From the NCBI GenBank assembly GCA_015345905.1, contig JADDTR010000024.1:62001-126000 (forward strand): DNA of 64,000 nt, given 5' to 3'. The translations under genes and the position numbers were made by a program. Shown piece after piece: positions 22,392 through 34,426 of this stretch. This DNA comes from Aotearoamyces nothofagi (lineage: Eukaryota; Ascomycota; Leotiomycetes; Leotiales; Tympanidaceae). The notes under the pieces were generated by a model. It did no database searches and was not told where the DNA came from. It worked only from the letters and a program-made list of their open reading frames with translations. Position 1 is the stretch's first letter. The number at the start of each line of letters is the position of its first letter.

Positions 22392-24551
22392 CTACCTCTT
22401 GGCCTTCTTCTTTACACTTTCTACTAAGCTCGACAATTCCTGCTCCTGCGCAGCTTTCCTCCCAGATTTCTCCTTTCTTACGACCTCTCCGGCCTCTTCC
22501 TCTCCGTCATCCAGCTTCCGCTTCTTTCTTCCCTCCTCCAACAGTTTCTTCATCCCCTCAGTTCCGCGGAACCTCGGGTTGCTAGGATCAATGGCGAACT
22601 CGTGACTCTCGAATACAGCCTTGAATCGAGGATCTTCCACGTTCATCTCAAAGCTCTCCTGCATGCCACCTCGTTTACTCTCCTCGACTTCGCCCTTTGC
22701 AAGCTTCTTTGACCGTTGTCTCTTCTTCTTCGCCTTCTCGGCGCGCGCAATCTCGTTGATATCAAAGTGTTCCAGCTTCTCTTTTGGCGCATCGGTGCCA
22801 TCCACCATCAATAATTCCAGCTCCGCACGATTCGACGCTTTCTCTGCGGCTTCGGCGATTTTAGCTTCGCGACGCTTCAGGCGCGCCTCCTTGCGAAGCG
22901 ATTTAGAGGCTTTCTCTTTCACCGCTTCGTCATTCGCGAAGAACGGATCATCAAAGCCAAGGTCCTCGGCTGGTTGCTCTTCTTCTTTATCGTCCGCATC
23001 AGCAGCCTCAGGATCACGGCCTTCGCGGATAGCTCTGGCCTTTTCCTTACGGCGTGCTTTACGCTCCTTTTCTTTGCGGATATAGGCTTCGGCTGTAGTT
23101 TCGTCTTTGATCGGTTCGTTTTCAAACACACCGCCTTTAGCTTTGGAACTGAGTCCCGCCGAAAAGGTAATCTCCATATCGCCAACTGGGCCTGATTTGG
23201 TGGCTTTGGAAGACTTGGTCGGCGCGTCTGAAAGACCTAGCGCTGCACGCATCTTCTGCCGGGCGAGCTCTTTCTTTGTAAGTTTTGGTACGTCAGTTGC
23301 ATCGACTTCGGGGATATCTTCTTCTTCGTCTGAGGAGCTATCGCTGCCTAGGTATGCCTTGAGGTCATTTTCGCCGATTTCTGCACGACTACCGCTAAAT
23401 GCACGATTGATGACATCTCTGCGTGATGAGTCCTCAGCATCCCAAGTCAACTTGACCTTGGAATGTTGTAAAGCATCCGTGACAAACTCTGTAGGCCTAT
23501 ATCCTGATGGAACACTATCACACTCGTCTCTCGGCTTATCGTCAAATTCGACGTCGTCGGGAATGAATCGTAAATCAAAGAAGTTAGCTGATGTAAGGTA
23601 CTCTGTCCCATCCGTAGACTCGTAGATATGCCGTGCCGTCTCAATGTCCGAACAGACCATAACCGCATAGTAGTAACGTAATCGGTCGAGCTGATACTGT
23701 CTCAGTGCCCCACTATCAAACTCCTCTCCATTATCTGCTTTGAGGAGATCTTTCTTAATCTTCTCATCTGCACCCTCGTCATCTTCGCTATCGTCCTCCG
23801 AGTCTACTTCTGGATCTTCATCATCTTCCTCTGTTTGTCCTTGTCTACCAAAAATCTCTCTAGGTGGACCTTCCATCTCTTCTCTCTCCATACGCTCTCG
23901 TCCATATTCACTCTTGAATACCGAGAGCTTTTCGATCTTACCGCCTGCCTTCACGAAGCTTGAAAACACTGCCATGAGATCCACAGCTCTGATATTGTCC
24001 CAATCCAGATTCACAATGGCTATCCGATTGGATACTTCTCCCATAGGTACTTCGCTGGACTCAGCTTGTAGATCTGGGAATGCACCAACCTCTTCGACTT
24101 CGGCTTTGCCATCTTCCTCTTCTTCTTCTTCATCAGAATCATCTTCGCTGGAAGAAAACCCGCCACCTCTTGCAGGATCATAAGAAGCTTCGGCTCTCTT
24201 CAATTCCTTCGCTACAACTTCATCATCCTCCACTTCCACATCCGCCTTTTCATCGTCGCCTGTATCCTCATCCTCAGATTCATCCGGTTGGTATAATCGC
24301 TGAAGTGCTTCTTTCTTTGCATTGCTATTAAGTTTCCGTCCATATCGGTCAACTTTAGCAGTGTCTGCAAAGTCATCGTCTTTTAGCATGCGAGAGAACC
24401 TTTTGTCGACCTTCGTGCGCGCGTACTTTTTGGATGGTAGTCGAAAGCGTGGATCGGTGCTAAATGAGGCAAAACGTGGGTCTGTAATCGTTTCTTGAGC
24501 GGCGACTGCAGCTGAAGCTGCAGCGCCTTTAGGGGTCTTTTGTTTCGCCAT
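22392..24551 (-). CDS. ESF1: Pre-rRNA processing protein Esf1
   Basis: A single-exon protein of 719 residues. Esf1 is a nucleolar factor needed for 18S rRNA maturation within the small-subunit processome. The N-terminus has the family's DPRF repeats (ITDPRFASFSTDPRFRLP), then KVDKRFSRMLKDDDF and VDRYGRKLN. An RRM-like region starts at IAIVNLDWDNIRAVDLMAVFSS near residue 178 with long acidic inserts. The C-terminal NUC153 motif is EDPRFKAVFESHEFAIDPS, followed by NPRF and a Lys-rich nuclear/nucleolar tail. Length agrees with fungal Esf1 (about 630-750). It is divergent from IML1 with 309 bases between the start codons, and convergent with the SNF2 gene across the hairpin array. Confidence 0.95.
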   Translation of the reverse strand: MAKQKTPKGAAASAAVAAQETITDPRFASFSTDPRFRLPSKKYARTKVDKRFSRMLKDDDFADTAKVDRYGRKLNSNAKKEALQRLYQPDESEDEDTGDDEKADVEVEDDEVVAKELKRAEASYDPARGGGFSSSEDDSDEEEEEEDGKAEVEEVGAFPDLQAESSEVPMGEVSNRIAIVNLDWDNIRAVDLMAVFSSFVKAGGKIEKLSVFKSEYGRERMEREEMEGPPREIFGRQGQTEEDDEDPEVDSEDDSEDDEGADEKIKKDLLKADNGEEFDSGALRQYQLDRLRYYYAVMVCSDIETARHIYESTDGTEYLTSANFFDLRFIPDDVEFDDKPRDECDSVPSGYRPTEFVTDALQHSKVKLTWDAEDSSRRDVINRAFSGSRAEIGENDLKAYLGSDSSSDEEEDIPEVDATDVPKLTKKELARQKMRAALGLSDAPTKSSKATKSGPVGDMEITFSAGLSSKAKGGVFENEPIKDETTAEAYIRKEKERKARRKEKARAIREGRDPEAADADDKEEEQPAEDLGFDDPFFANDEAVKEKASKSLRKEARLKRREAKIAEAAEKASNRAELELLMVDGTDAPKEKLEHFDINEIARAEKAKKKRQRSKKLAKGEVEESKRGGMQESFEMNVEDPRFKAVFESHEFAIDPSNPRFRGTEGMKKLLEEGRKKRKLDDGEEEAGEVVRKEKSGRKAAQEQELSSLVESVKKKAKR

Positions 24552-24860
24552 TGTGGGTGGGAGTGAACGTGTTCAAAGAAGACAGTGAGAGACAGCGAGA
24601 CTACGGCGGGAACTCTTGATTTCCAGGAACTTTTTCTGCCGGGCGGTAACTTTGATTGTAGTGGGTGAGTTGATCGCCTGAGGCACAACTAGCAGGTAGA
24701 GGGCGGTGAGGTTCTAAAGTGGAGTGCTCCTCATTATCTTTCTAAGATTAGCGGCGGCAGAACTGAAAGCTATCGCGCCGACGAACTCGACGAAGCCTCA
24801 AATAATAAATCATGAATGTATATGATTCAGCAACACTTTCGTGCTGGTTGATGTTGCTCT
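24552..24860. promoter_or_regulatory. Divergent promoter region, ESF1 / IML1
   Basis: 309 bases lie between the two start codons. The region holds both promoters and leaders. I see no recognisable binding site that I would defend. The pairing of a ribosome-assembly gene with a TORC1 inhibitor gene is noted under findings. Confidence 0.5.
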
Positions 24861-27800
24861 ATGCCTATGAGTGCTCAGGCTACTCCACGTCGTGGAGGTA
24901 CTGTGCGTCCGGCGCAGCCTAGAAGGCCTAGCACAGTCAATATCGATCCTAACCAGGGTCTTTCCAATGGCGACACTCGAACCCCAACGTCAATTCCTAG
25001 CATTACAGGGCCAAAGGGTCATATTGCACTACGATGTGTTATATGGGTCCATGATGATCACTTCTCAAAGGATGAGGCCATCTTCAATCTCTCGCTGTTG
25101 CCGCCGTACTGCGTAAAGCCGGGACAATTGATGTCTATCGTGCCATTGAAGTCAGAATCGGCTGGCCGAGGTCATCATGGGAGGAGCCCACAACCCAAGC
25201 GTGGTACAGAAGGTCTCTCGGTATCGAGAGAGTTAAATGCTAGTAATACAGACCTAAGATCCTTAGAAGATTTAGGAACAAACGACCACGACGGTGTGGC
25301 TCTAGAACAGCAATACTTGTTTGCTGTTAAAGATATGAGCAAGGAGATGAGGGCGAAAAGTCCAAACTTAGAGATATCAGTTGCCAAACATATTGCAGAC
25401 GTATTCGGATTCAAGCATCGGTCTAATGTTATAGTAACTACAGTATGTTTTCACCCACTTTATGGCAACAAGTTTAACCGTTATTTAGATTTCGGCCGAA
25501 GCAACTACGGCGTCGCATGTCGAAATGTCATTCAAGGATCAATTTCTGTCACGTGCGGATATGTGGCGACTTACTCTGTCAGAACTTAGCAATAAGACCG
25601 TCCACAAAGGCCAGAAGATCGTATTTATGGGGACCATCAAAGCGCAGATTACGAGAGTTTATATAGCCGGCAAAAAAGTGCAGTCTGCATTCTTCTCAAC
25701 GAGCACTAAGCCGGTTTTTCGGAGTGAATCAGCTCGCTATGTTCTATTTATTCAAATGTCTAGAGAGATGTGGGATTTCGATTCTGAAGGCTCTGGAGAG
25801 ATAATGTTTACCAAGGTTGTTAACGGCTTTCTTCCAGCATTGTTCAAAAGATGGATAGCTCTAAAAGCCCGACATTTAGTTAGCATTGTTCTGTTCACTC
25901 GAGTGGAATATGATTCTGGCCTAACCACCCAGATGAACACGGACCGCGAGAGTACCTACTACACTGGCATCCAGGGTGGAGCCTCAAGAAAGCCATATAA
26001 GGATTTCTACAGGGTGGTAGTAAGTGAAATGTCTAGTGGGGAGTGGACCGGAATTTTATATCAACTCAAGCGGGAATTTCGCTTTTTCCGACGCGATATT
26101 ACCATGCACCGCCTCGATACAATGGTGGAGATGCCTAGTCCTGTTACTGCTGAGCAAGGAATGGGAACCGTTCCTGGTACACGGATAGAAGCTGAGCCAA
26201 CGTTCGCCATACATGGGAATGTTCTAGAGGCCATAAATCTCGCTTCAGCTCAATTTGCTTCAGATTATATTGACCGCGACCTTGTGCGGACCGGCATATC
26301 TATCGTCGTGATATCTCCAGGACCGGGTTTATTCGAAGTTGACTACCATACTCTAAAGATCACTACTGAAGCTCTAGTTGGAAGTGGTATAGCTATCGAT
26401 ATCGTTTGTTTACCCAAGATACCTTTGCATTCCGTCCCCCTCTTTCGATATCGAAATCCGCAATATATTGCATATCATGACAGCCTTAGGGTGAAAGCAA
26501 ATGGAAGTGAAAGCAGCACCCCAAGACAGGGTGGTGCTGTTTTTGGCAGCTTCTCGACGCTACACGAGTCTATATCTCCTTCCAAGGGTGCTAGTCACGA
26601 ACTCAGCCACCGATCGGGCTTACTGACCCCAGGAAGTTCCCTTGAGGAGTGGAGTTATGCGATACCTCATTGGGCGGATGTTTCGTTCTGGACAGGCGCT
26701 TCGCAAGACACTCTCTCGCGACCCGGTGCAATTGTTCAAGGTAGCCAGACACGGCGTGGGATTATAAAGGAGCCCACTACCTTTGCTATCAGATGTAAGA
26801 TGTATGAGGTAGAGATGCTAGGAAATGTAGAAAATGCTGAGATAATTGTTGCGCCACTACCGGATTATTTGACGCGTTCACCAGCGGCACTGGCATCAGA
26901 AGTTCCTTCGGAGGGCCTTACCTTTCAGAAGGAACTTAAGCGGCACGCGGGCCTTTCCGAAACCGTGGCTGGGCCTACCAGGCCAGTTATTGATAAAAGG
27001 TCAAGCAAAGAGGAAAGAGAGTTCTTCGATGCTCTGGACGCATTTGATGAAAAGGCAGCAATCATATTAAAACCTCTCCAGACCAGCCAGTCCAGAAACG
27101 AGTTGAGAAACAGGCATAAACTTCCAATCGAACATACTACCAAGAAGATCCTTGCTGAGGACTCAAAGGTTTTTGGGACATCATTCAGAGAAGGAAAGGA
27201 TGCACCGAAAGCTTTAAGCCTTGTTGGAGCAGCGCTCGAGGCGAGGAAGAAGTACGAGCCACATGGCATCGAGCACATAACACCGCTCGCTCGGAAGAGT
27301 AGTATCAGTAGTACCATCTCAAAATCATCAACATTATTATCACCAAGACCACCAAAGGCGCTCCGTCAGATAAGCCTCGGTAATCGAGGATTTGGCGTTG
27401 CAGCACCCAAAGCAGCCATTGCTGAACTCCAGACAGAGAATGCAAATGCAGCAAAACTGTCAAACCTTACTCCACAAGGGAGCGGCCAGCCCAGCAGCTC
27501 TAGCGCCATGGCTAGCCATTTATTTGCATCTCCTCGACTTGATAAGACTAGTGAGAGGCCTAGTTCATCAGGTGGAAGTCTTCGTTCCACTAAAGATATA
27601 CCTCGTGTGATTGAAGAGCCCATCGGCGATGATATTGATAAAGGACCGTCGAGCCGTCCCATCGCTATTAAAACAGCAATACCAGCAACGGAATCAAGCT
27701 CTCAAACCAAAGCTAGATCAATTCTAGGCTCACTTTATGAGGGGGTTAATCTGAACGGTGATTCAGATGACCTACCAGTTATGCAGAAGCTCAAGTCTAG

Positions 27801-30594
27801 CGATAATGTAAGAGCATCAAACTCAAAGCTTTTGGCCGGCGCGGTCCCCGAAGTGACCACTCTTTCTCCGACGACTGCTCTTTCCCCCTGGCTCAATGTT
27901 CTAAACCCGTCAAATCCAAAAATTGAAAATGATATCGCCAGCCAATATAAGCGCTGGCAGCATGTATTTCCTCGTCCAGTAAACACAAAGGCCATGAAGT
28001 GGAAATCTCTTTGTTCACCTGCATCTGTTCCACTCACTACTGAATATTTTCCAACCAAACATCAATTGGATACGGAATATCAGCAGATGCCATATAACAT
28101 CTCTCAAAACGTTGAAGATGAACTTAACGAAGAAATCAAGACTAGGGAGGAGTTTCTTAGAGAGCTTATTAGCTCACGCCTCTCCCAAAGTTTTCAAATT
28201 GTTGTGGGACCCGCAGTGGCAGAAGCTTTTGGCCAAAAGTCACTAAAGATAGCAAACGCCTTTGATCCCTATCACATCGCAGAGGATGGATCAAGTGTGT
28301 TCATGTCGATGGGTAACATCATACACCAGCTCTCTTGTGTAAATGGAACTGAAGTAGAGGTCAACATGTTTGTAAGGAAGTCTGCAGCATCTGCTGATAA
28401 CGAGAAGCATGATCCATCTCTAGGCTATAACCCTGCTGTTTGCACCACTCTCGAAAAGACCTATAGGTCTCGAGAGATAGTTCTAAACAAGACCCCAGAG
28501 GAGTATAACTGGAACTACGTGGATTCCTTTATTTCCGGTCATGATGTCGAGATGTCGGAAACTCTTCGTTATTGGCGTGCACGTTTCGTCCTTATACCAG
28601 TTGACCCACCGTCATTTAGCAATCAACGAAAAGGCGAAGATACGCCAGAGGAGACTCGGTTGGAAGGTATCAGGATTCTTACCCAACTATGGCAGCGGAA
28701 TCGATATATTCCGCCATCTGAACGTGGATTTCAAAATCTCTCGTTGCGCAAGAGGAAAGATCATAACCCTCTAGATGTTGTCTACCAGACACAGGATCCC
28801 TCGGTTGTCGTTAATGCGGAATTAGAGACCCTTAGTTTAGTCGAAACAGGAGAGGCTCAAATCAGACGCGGCCAACTTCTATCTGAAGGTGAACGTTTCC
28901 GGAAATCACCTTTAAATATTACGGCTCTTGCAGAAGCAATTCAAGCACCGGTGGAGAAAGGTGGCGTTAGAATGCAGAATAGAAGGTGGCATTTCATACT
29001 CCACTACAACTGTTTCATTGGTTCTGATATGACTACCTGGCTTTTTGAGAACTTTGAGGATGTCGAGTCTCGCGAAGAGGCAGTCGAGCTCGGCAATTTG
29101 CTAATGGCCAAAGACGAGGAAAGAAAGACAAAAGAGAAGGAGGAAGTCAAAGACAAAGAAAAGGACAAGGATACTGGGATATTTGTTCATGTTGAGAAAC
29201 GTCATCCTTTCCGGGACGGTCAATATTTTTACCAACTTGTTGGGGACTATGCAAAGCCACGTCCCGAGACGCGAAGTGGATGGCCATTTGGGACTCGTCG
29301 TCGAGACGCCTCTATACCGTCAACTCCAATGTCTGAAACTGCCATCAAGGACTCTCCAAAGCCTGAAAGGGCTAGATCCAGCTCTAACAATGATGAAAAG
29401 CCAAGCGACTCTGGAAATGCTACTCCGACCACCACTTCTTCTAGGAAGCCAAAGGTTTGGCTTAGCAAAGTCATGAAATATGACGTTGATCCTCGAAAAC
29501 GATCATACCGTTCAGAACGCATTAACCTACATTATGATAGACTTCATAATCCGGATAACTGCTACCATATCCGGTTAGATTGGATGAATGTCACACCGAA
29601 GTTGATTGAGGATGCGATTCAATCCTGGGCGTCTACTTCAGAAAAATACGGCTTGAAGCTTGTAGAAGTTCCAATCGGTGAAGCATGCGCAATTACAGAT
29701 GTTCATCCATTCAGAACTCCTTATCTGGTAAAACTCGCTGTTTCTCCACCTAGAAAACAGCCACCTGTATATTTGGACGCGACATCTCTAGTTCCACAAC
29801 CCTCAAATAATAAGCATTACTACCAAAAGGCCATCCTTAAGAAATACGACTTTGTCTTGGACGTCGAAGCTGCTCATAATTTCCCAGCAAATGTGGACGT
29901 GACTTATTCTTGGGGTCGCCCAGACTATAGATATACACAATATATCCACAAGTCTGGTATTGGCCTTGCGCAAATCACTGATGATGGCGACTTCTTGCTT
30001 CTTGCTAATAAACTCTACAACAACCGTTCTATCGCATCCAGAGACCAAGAACGATTTGTCAAACCGGACCATCTTGATCGTAGCGTTCGTATGTCTTCCG
30101 CTCCTAATTATGGCTCCGGACAGTCACAAACCCCAATCTCCTCACCAATGCTACGTGCCAATCTTACTTCCCCACATTTGCGTGCAGTCTCCACCTCTGC
30201 ATCGTCAGACGTCCTCGGCCCGTCAAGCGCGTTTTTCCCTTGGAACAGAAAGCCCATGTTGACTCCCGACAAACTCAAAGATGAGCTCGACTCCTTCTGC
30301 CACAGTGCCTCAGCCCTCCAGAACTTTTACCAAGAAGTTCTGGAAAAGGCCATGCCACCAAATGTCACGCCTCCTACATTTCAACGAGCAACGCATAGAG
30401 AAAGCTTCTTAGATACAAATATTCCAACACTTGGGTTAGGACCGGGAATATTGAGTAGAGAGGGTAGTCCAAGTCCGATGAGGTTGGTGGGAATGGTACC
30501 ACCTATTAGGAAGCAGAGTCATCATCAAAGTGATGCAGGGAATAGTACTGGCAGTGCACAAGATAGCCCAAGAGGTAGTATGTTGAGCGAATAA
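24861..30594 (+). CDS. IML1: SEACIT/GATOR1 subunit Iml1 (DEPDC5 homologue)
   Basis: Two exons (24861-25442, 25489-30594), 1895 residues. Iml1 is the GTPase-activating subunit of the vacuolar SEACIT (GATOR1) complex that restrains TORC1 and promotes autophagy when nitrogen is low. The splice (actaca/gtatgt to ttatttag/attt) joins VIVTT to a short bridge ending ASHVEMSFKDQ, the expected family sequence. Next come DMWRLTLSELSNKTV, VQSAFFSTSTKPVFRSESAR and YVLFIQMSREMWDFD. A long disordered Ser/Pro part spans about 700-950. The DEP domain is near 1350-1440 (RWHFILHYNCFIGSDMTTWL), and the C-terminal domain near 1550-1720 (HIRLDWMNVTPKLIEDAIQ). The tail is Ser/Pro-rich. Length is normal for filamentous fungi. 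Confidence 0.95.
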
Positions 30595-31242
30595 TAGTGC
30601 ATATGGTAGTTAAATGGCGTTTGGGGATCTGGATTTTACGAGTAGCTCTGCAGGATGGGAACCGGAGGCTCTGGATACATAACTGTATTTTACCACTATA
30701 ATCTCAGACGACAAGTGAGCCCACCAAAGTCCATTCACGTCTTTGGACCTGAGCAGTCGCTGCTCTAACCTGAGCCGAGCCCTGAGCCCTGGTGAGCCCT
30801 TAGCAAGCTGATGAGTCAGCTGGATTCTGCTCAGGGGGTCCTCTTCTGGCTCCCTAGAGAATCGATTACAGTTTCCATATTTTCTAAATATAAATCTTAA
30901 TGCCTGGAACACAGCCACATTTCCCAACCTATTAAGATATCGTTATGGTATCCATTCTCGCCCTCCCTGTCAAACTTACAAGGATCCCTGCCGGAGCCGA
31001 TTTTGGATCCAGTCACACGTGACTATACGTGAGTTAATACGGTACCCCACACTTTCTAGAGCCTCAGGCACTTAGCACTCGCCGCCACCCCAGCCAAGGT
31101 TCTTTCCCTCTCTGCCTCCTTCAGCATCTTACCTACCTCGACGCTCCGCAGTGTTGTATTCATTGATCTACCACAACTCACGACTTCTTCTAAACACGAA
31201 GGTTACAGATTTCCGATTCACGACATGCCATGGGCGGAGGTG
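30595..31242. other. Intergenic 3' of IML1
   Basis: No conserved protein. Near 30750-30810 there is a short cryptic repeat of cctgagc/gagccct units. From about 31000 the DNA leads into a GGTCCGG-rich hairpin and an LTR-like repeat. Confidence 0.45.
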
Positions 31243-31340
31243 GGAATTATTTACAGTCCGGTCCAGTCCAGACCTAAACGGTCCGGTCTTTGAAACGGTC
31301 TACAAATTACCCTCGAGACCGGACCGGACCGGACCGTTGG
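31243..31340. repeat. GGTCC/GGACC repeat with 12-base inverted repeat
   Basis: Multiple ggtcc and ggacc units. The 12-base arm aacggtccggtc at 31277-31288 is the exact reverse complement of 31327-31338, with a 38-base loop, and the right arm extends into four tandem ggacc units. It ends 14 bases before the LTR-like repeat at 31353. Confidence 0.75.
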
Positions 31341-31352
31341 ACAGTCTAGTCT

Positions 31353-31594
31353 TGTCATAAAGCTAAAGAGCGAAGAGTAGCGAAGGTAAGCCTGCTATCT
31401 ATAGTCTTAGAGACGTCTAGCTAGGCGCTTTGTTATAGTGAAACAAACAAGCTAAACAACAAACACCTAAAGTGCAAACTATAAACAGAAGGTAAGCAAA
31501 TAGCAAACAGGTACTACAAATGCCTACTACAAGTGGAGACAGTAAATAGAGAACTCTCAGAGTCTCGCTCCAGTTCCTATACTGTCCTATAACA
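31353..31594. mobile_element. LTR-like repeat, copy 2 (fossil, probably solo)
   Basis: A 242-base unit starting TGTCAT and ending ATAACA, related to 13338-13556 in the same orientation. The first 90 bases and the last 50 are most alike; the middle differs by short insertions. It is less AT-rich than copy 1. No flanking duplication and no partner repeat were found in the window, so it looks like a solo or truncated LTR. Superfamily unassigned. The AT-rich DNA after it may be a relic of the same element. Confidence 0.65.
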
Positions 31595-32552
31595 GTTGTA
31601 AATTTTACCTGGTTGGCAATCTGCATTAGAATTGACAGCTGATATTATATAGTTATAGAAACCAAAAGTATTATTAATTTCCTTAGAGGGTTTATAGTTG
31701 TAGTATCTACTATTTGATTTGAATTTATGAAAATTTAGCTGGAGCTGAATACTCTAAGAGAAAATAGAGAGATAACTTTGTTCAACAAGGGAGCAAATAG
31801 TCGATAGATAATTCAGTCGAAGAGTATTATAGTGAAACTTCTTAGCCTCAATTTTTTGATATTTTTTATTACTGGATCTGTTACTAACAATTCTAAGAAG
31901 GCTCCTCTAGCTATTATTTGGCATTTGATATAATAGATTAAGATAAAACTCAGTGATCTAGATATCTATATTACAATTAGTTGAAGCTGTCTATTCAGAT
32001 ATAGACTTGATCTTATAAAATCTTTTTTTCTAGTCTGTCTTTGTTTCTTTATTGAACTTTAAAAAAGCCAGTATCTACAATAATAATAATGATGATAAAG
32101 GATGAAATAGAATGATAAATGATTTGATTCAATTATAAAAGTCGAATTATAATCAAATCATCTTTCTTTTAGACAAACTAGTTATCTAAAATCGAGATGT
32201 TTTAAATTTACTACTATAAATAATCAAATTTTTGTTAAGTTCTTGATTTTTTTAAGTATCCTGTATATAAATTAAATTATTTTTCGAGCATCCTCTAGTA
32301 TAGGTAAACACTAGGAACATAACTGGAGCTTAGAAGATCTTGCCAGTTGTTGTCATTGGCGAGATATACAGTACGACCATTTATTCTTTTGCTCCTCTGA
32401 GCAAGATAGCTGAGCTAAATACACGCCCGGAGTGCCAATACGACAACACTATAAATAGCCGGCGACCGACCCCGATTTTTCGAACTCCAACTGGAACGAC
32501 GACATCGTCGCCAGTACCATCCCATCTACACCAGCTGAGACCCTATATCAGC
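31595..32552. other. AT-rich intergenic DNA, RIP-like relic, then F-box promoter
   Basis: From 31600 to about 32300 the DNA is AT-rich and stop-dense, resembling the island at 12.6-15.4 kb, and is probably decayed mobile DNA. From about 32330 normal composition returns, and the last 220 bases should be the promoter and leader of the F-box gene. Confidence 0.5.
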
Positions 32553-33978
32553 ATGGCTATTCTACCGGCGGAATTGCTGGAGCTCATCATAGGCTTCGTT
32601 GCCAATAGCAACCTTCCCAACATTCGGCTAGTTTGTAAATCGTTCGAAGCCCAAGCATCGCCGCGTCTATTTAGCAGCGTGCTAATCTGGCTTGAGCGAA
32701 GTAGCTTACGGAGGTTTGAACAGATCTTTGGCCTAATAAAAGACCCTGCTAATCGATATCAGACTTGTTAAGTTGTCTCAAAATAAGAATATTGCCTGTC
32801 ATGTGACCAGCATCAAGATCTCTGCGCAGACGTTGCCAACCAACGCTGAATTCTACAAGAATTACGACAACTATTTGAATCTGCTAAGGCCCAAAGCACG
32901 GAATAAAGATGGGGACGAAGTCTCTCTTCCCTTGCTCGATGGCCAAAAAAATATTATACCCGAAGAGGCTACGTGGGGCTTTACTCCGGCTGCGATCGTT
33001 GCTGGCTACAGAGCACTTTTGGCCATATTAGAGGAACAAGCTGATATGGAAGCTACCCAAACACATATATCTATGCTCTCGACCGCCTTTACGCAGTTTC
33101 CTAAGCTTTGCAAAGCTACGATTGGTGGCCGTGAACTGCCGATAGACATGGCAATCAATCTTTCTCCGAATGTGCACTCGATCAAGCGAGTAACGTTACT
33201 GGGAGATAATCTCAGCAAGATCATCAAGAGGCAAGAACATGGGTCTTGTGGTCTACAAATAGATTGCCTCCGACGGGCGCTGTCTGCAAGCCGTCTTCCT
33301 TTACAGAGCCTCGAGCTTCTGGAAAGTCATACAGACCTTATCGGTCTGCCGGGAAGATGGGTGATACCAGACTTTGAAGAGATCACGCTCTCGATAGAAG
33401 CATTTTCTTCCCTCAAACATCTCAGACTCGAACTGCCAAATCATGGCCTGGATTTTGGCTTGAGCTCACTGCCTATACTTGAACAGGTCTTGCAAACAAT
33501 GCCGCTTCTCGAGACTCTAGAATTGATCTCCACTGAAGGGCCGTATCCGGGAGTGTGGCATGAAGGTATGGATTGTCTCTCTATGATCATGGGCAATATC
33601 GGATTGGATCATCTTCGCGAACTCCGCCTTTGCCGCTTTGCCCTGTACGACCATACGTTTGTTCAATTTCTTGCTCGGCATTCGGAGAGTCTGGAAGCCA
33701 TCACCCTCTCCGAGTTTACAGTTTTGCAATCGGGTAGCTTTGAATACTTGTTCAGTCAAATACGGGACCGCCTCAATTTGCAAACATTGCATGTCGAAGG
33801 AGAACTATTCGAGCCTATGACTGGATCTTACGGCTTCATTTGTGGACCTAGTTGTCGGGTGCTGCAAGACTTTGTAGTGAACAAATTATCAGATTTCCCT
33901 CACCGGGCGATTTACTGGGAAACCGACATCAATGAGAGTGACATTGACGAGGGTGATTTTGATCAGCTGAGAATATAG
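32553..33978 (+). CDS. F-box protein with leucine-rich C-terminal region
   Basis: Two exons (32553-32713, 32763-33978), 458 residues. The N-terminal F-box is plain: MAILPAELLELIIGFV, LPNIRLVCKSFEAQASPRLF. F-box proteins recruit targets to SCF ubiquitin ligases through Skp1. The two halves lie in different frames. A 49-base intron (gtttga ... tgctaat ... tatcag) with a good branch site joins them as SLRRLVKLSQNKNIACHV, so I prefer splicing to a frameshift. The rest contains leucine-spaced segments (LQSLELLESH, LKHLRLELPNHGL, LETLELIS, LRELRLCRFALYDHTF, LEAITLSEFTVL) that look like degenerate leucine-rich repeats, and an acidic tail. Such F-box genes are expanded and variable in Pezizomycotina. 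Its target is unknown. Confidence 0.82.
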
Positions 33979-34426
33979 CTAATCAAGTGACGAAAGCGTT
34001 GGTTTAAGAACAGCTATAAACAAGATACAGATGTCGGTCATTGACGTACACCTCTTTTCTTTATTTCGGCATTTGATTTACGGCTAGACATTATAATAAA
34101 ACACTTCGTCGAGATACGATGTTTCTAATCCATTGTCGGCTTGTTAGATGCTTTACAGACTTCGGTGGGGATAGAGATTAGATATCATATAGAAGGTTTT
34201 GAAGACATTTTTACTTGAACAAATTGAGCAATGCAATAATGTAGCGAGCGACCTGTATCTCTATTGCCGAAACAACCTTCCAACGCCGTCATTTCGCCAA
34301 ATATGTGAATATCCCATTCTTCACCGATCCCCACGAAGTATCTCCATATCCTTTCTATTTTCCCTATATCCTCTCCCTAGCTCCCTAGCTCCCCATCTTC
34401 CCAACTCCCAATCATCCCACAGTTCT
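33979..34426. other. Intergenic between convergent F-box and microprotein genes
   Basis: About 450 bases with no supported gene. It includes a C/T-rich stretch near 34340-34440 that runs up to the last exon of the microprotein gene. Confidence 0.45.

Noticed and set aside
32740-32772. Frameshift that would make the F-box gene a pseudogene
   Set aside because: A 49-base GT-AG intron with a good branch site explains the frame change exactly and yields a continuous protein.
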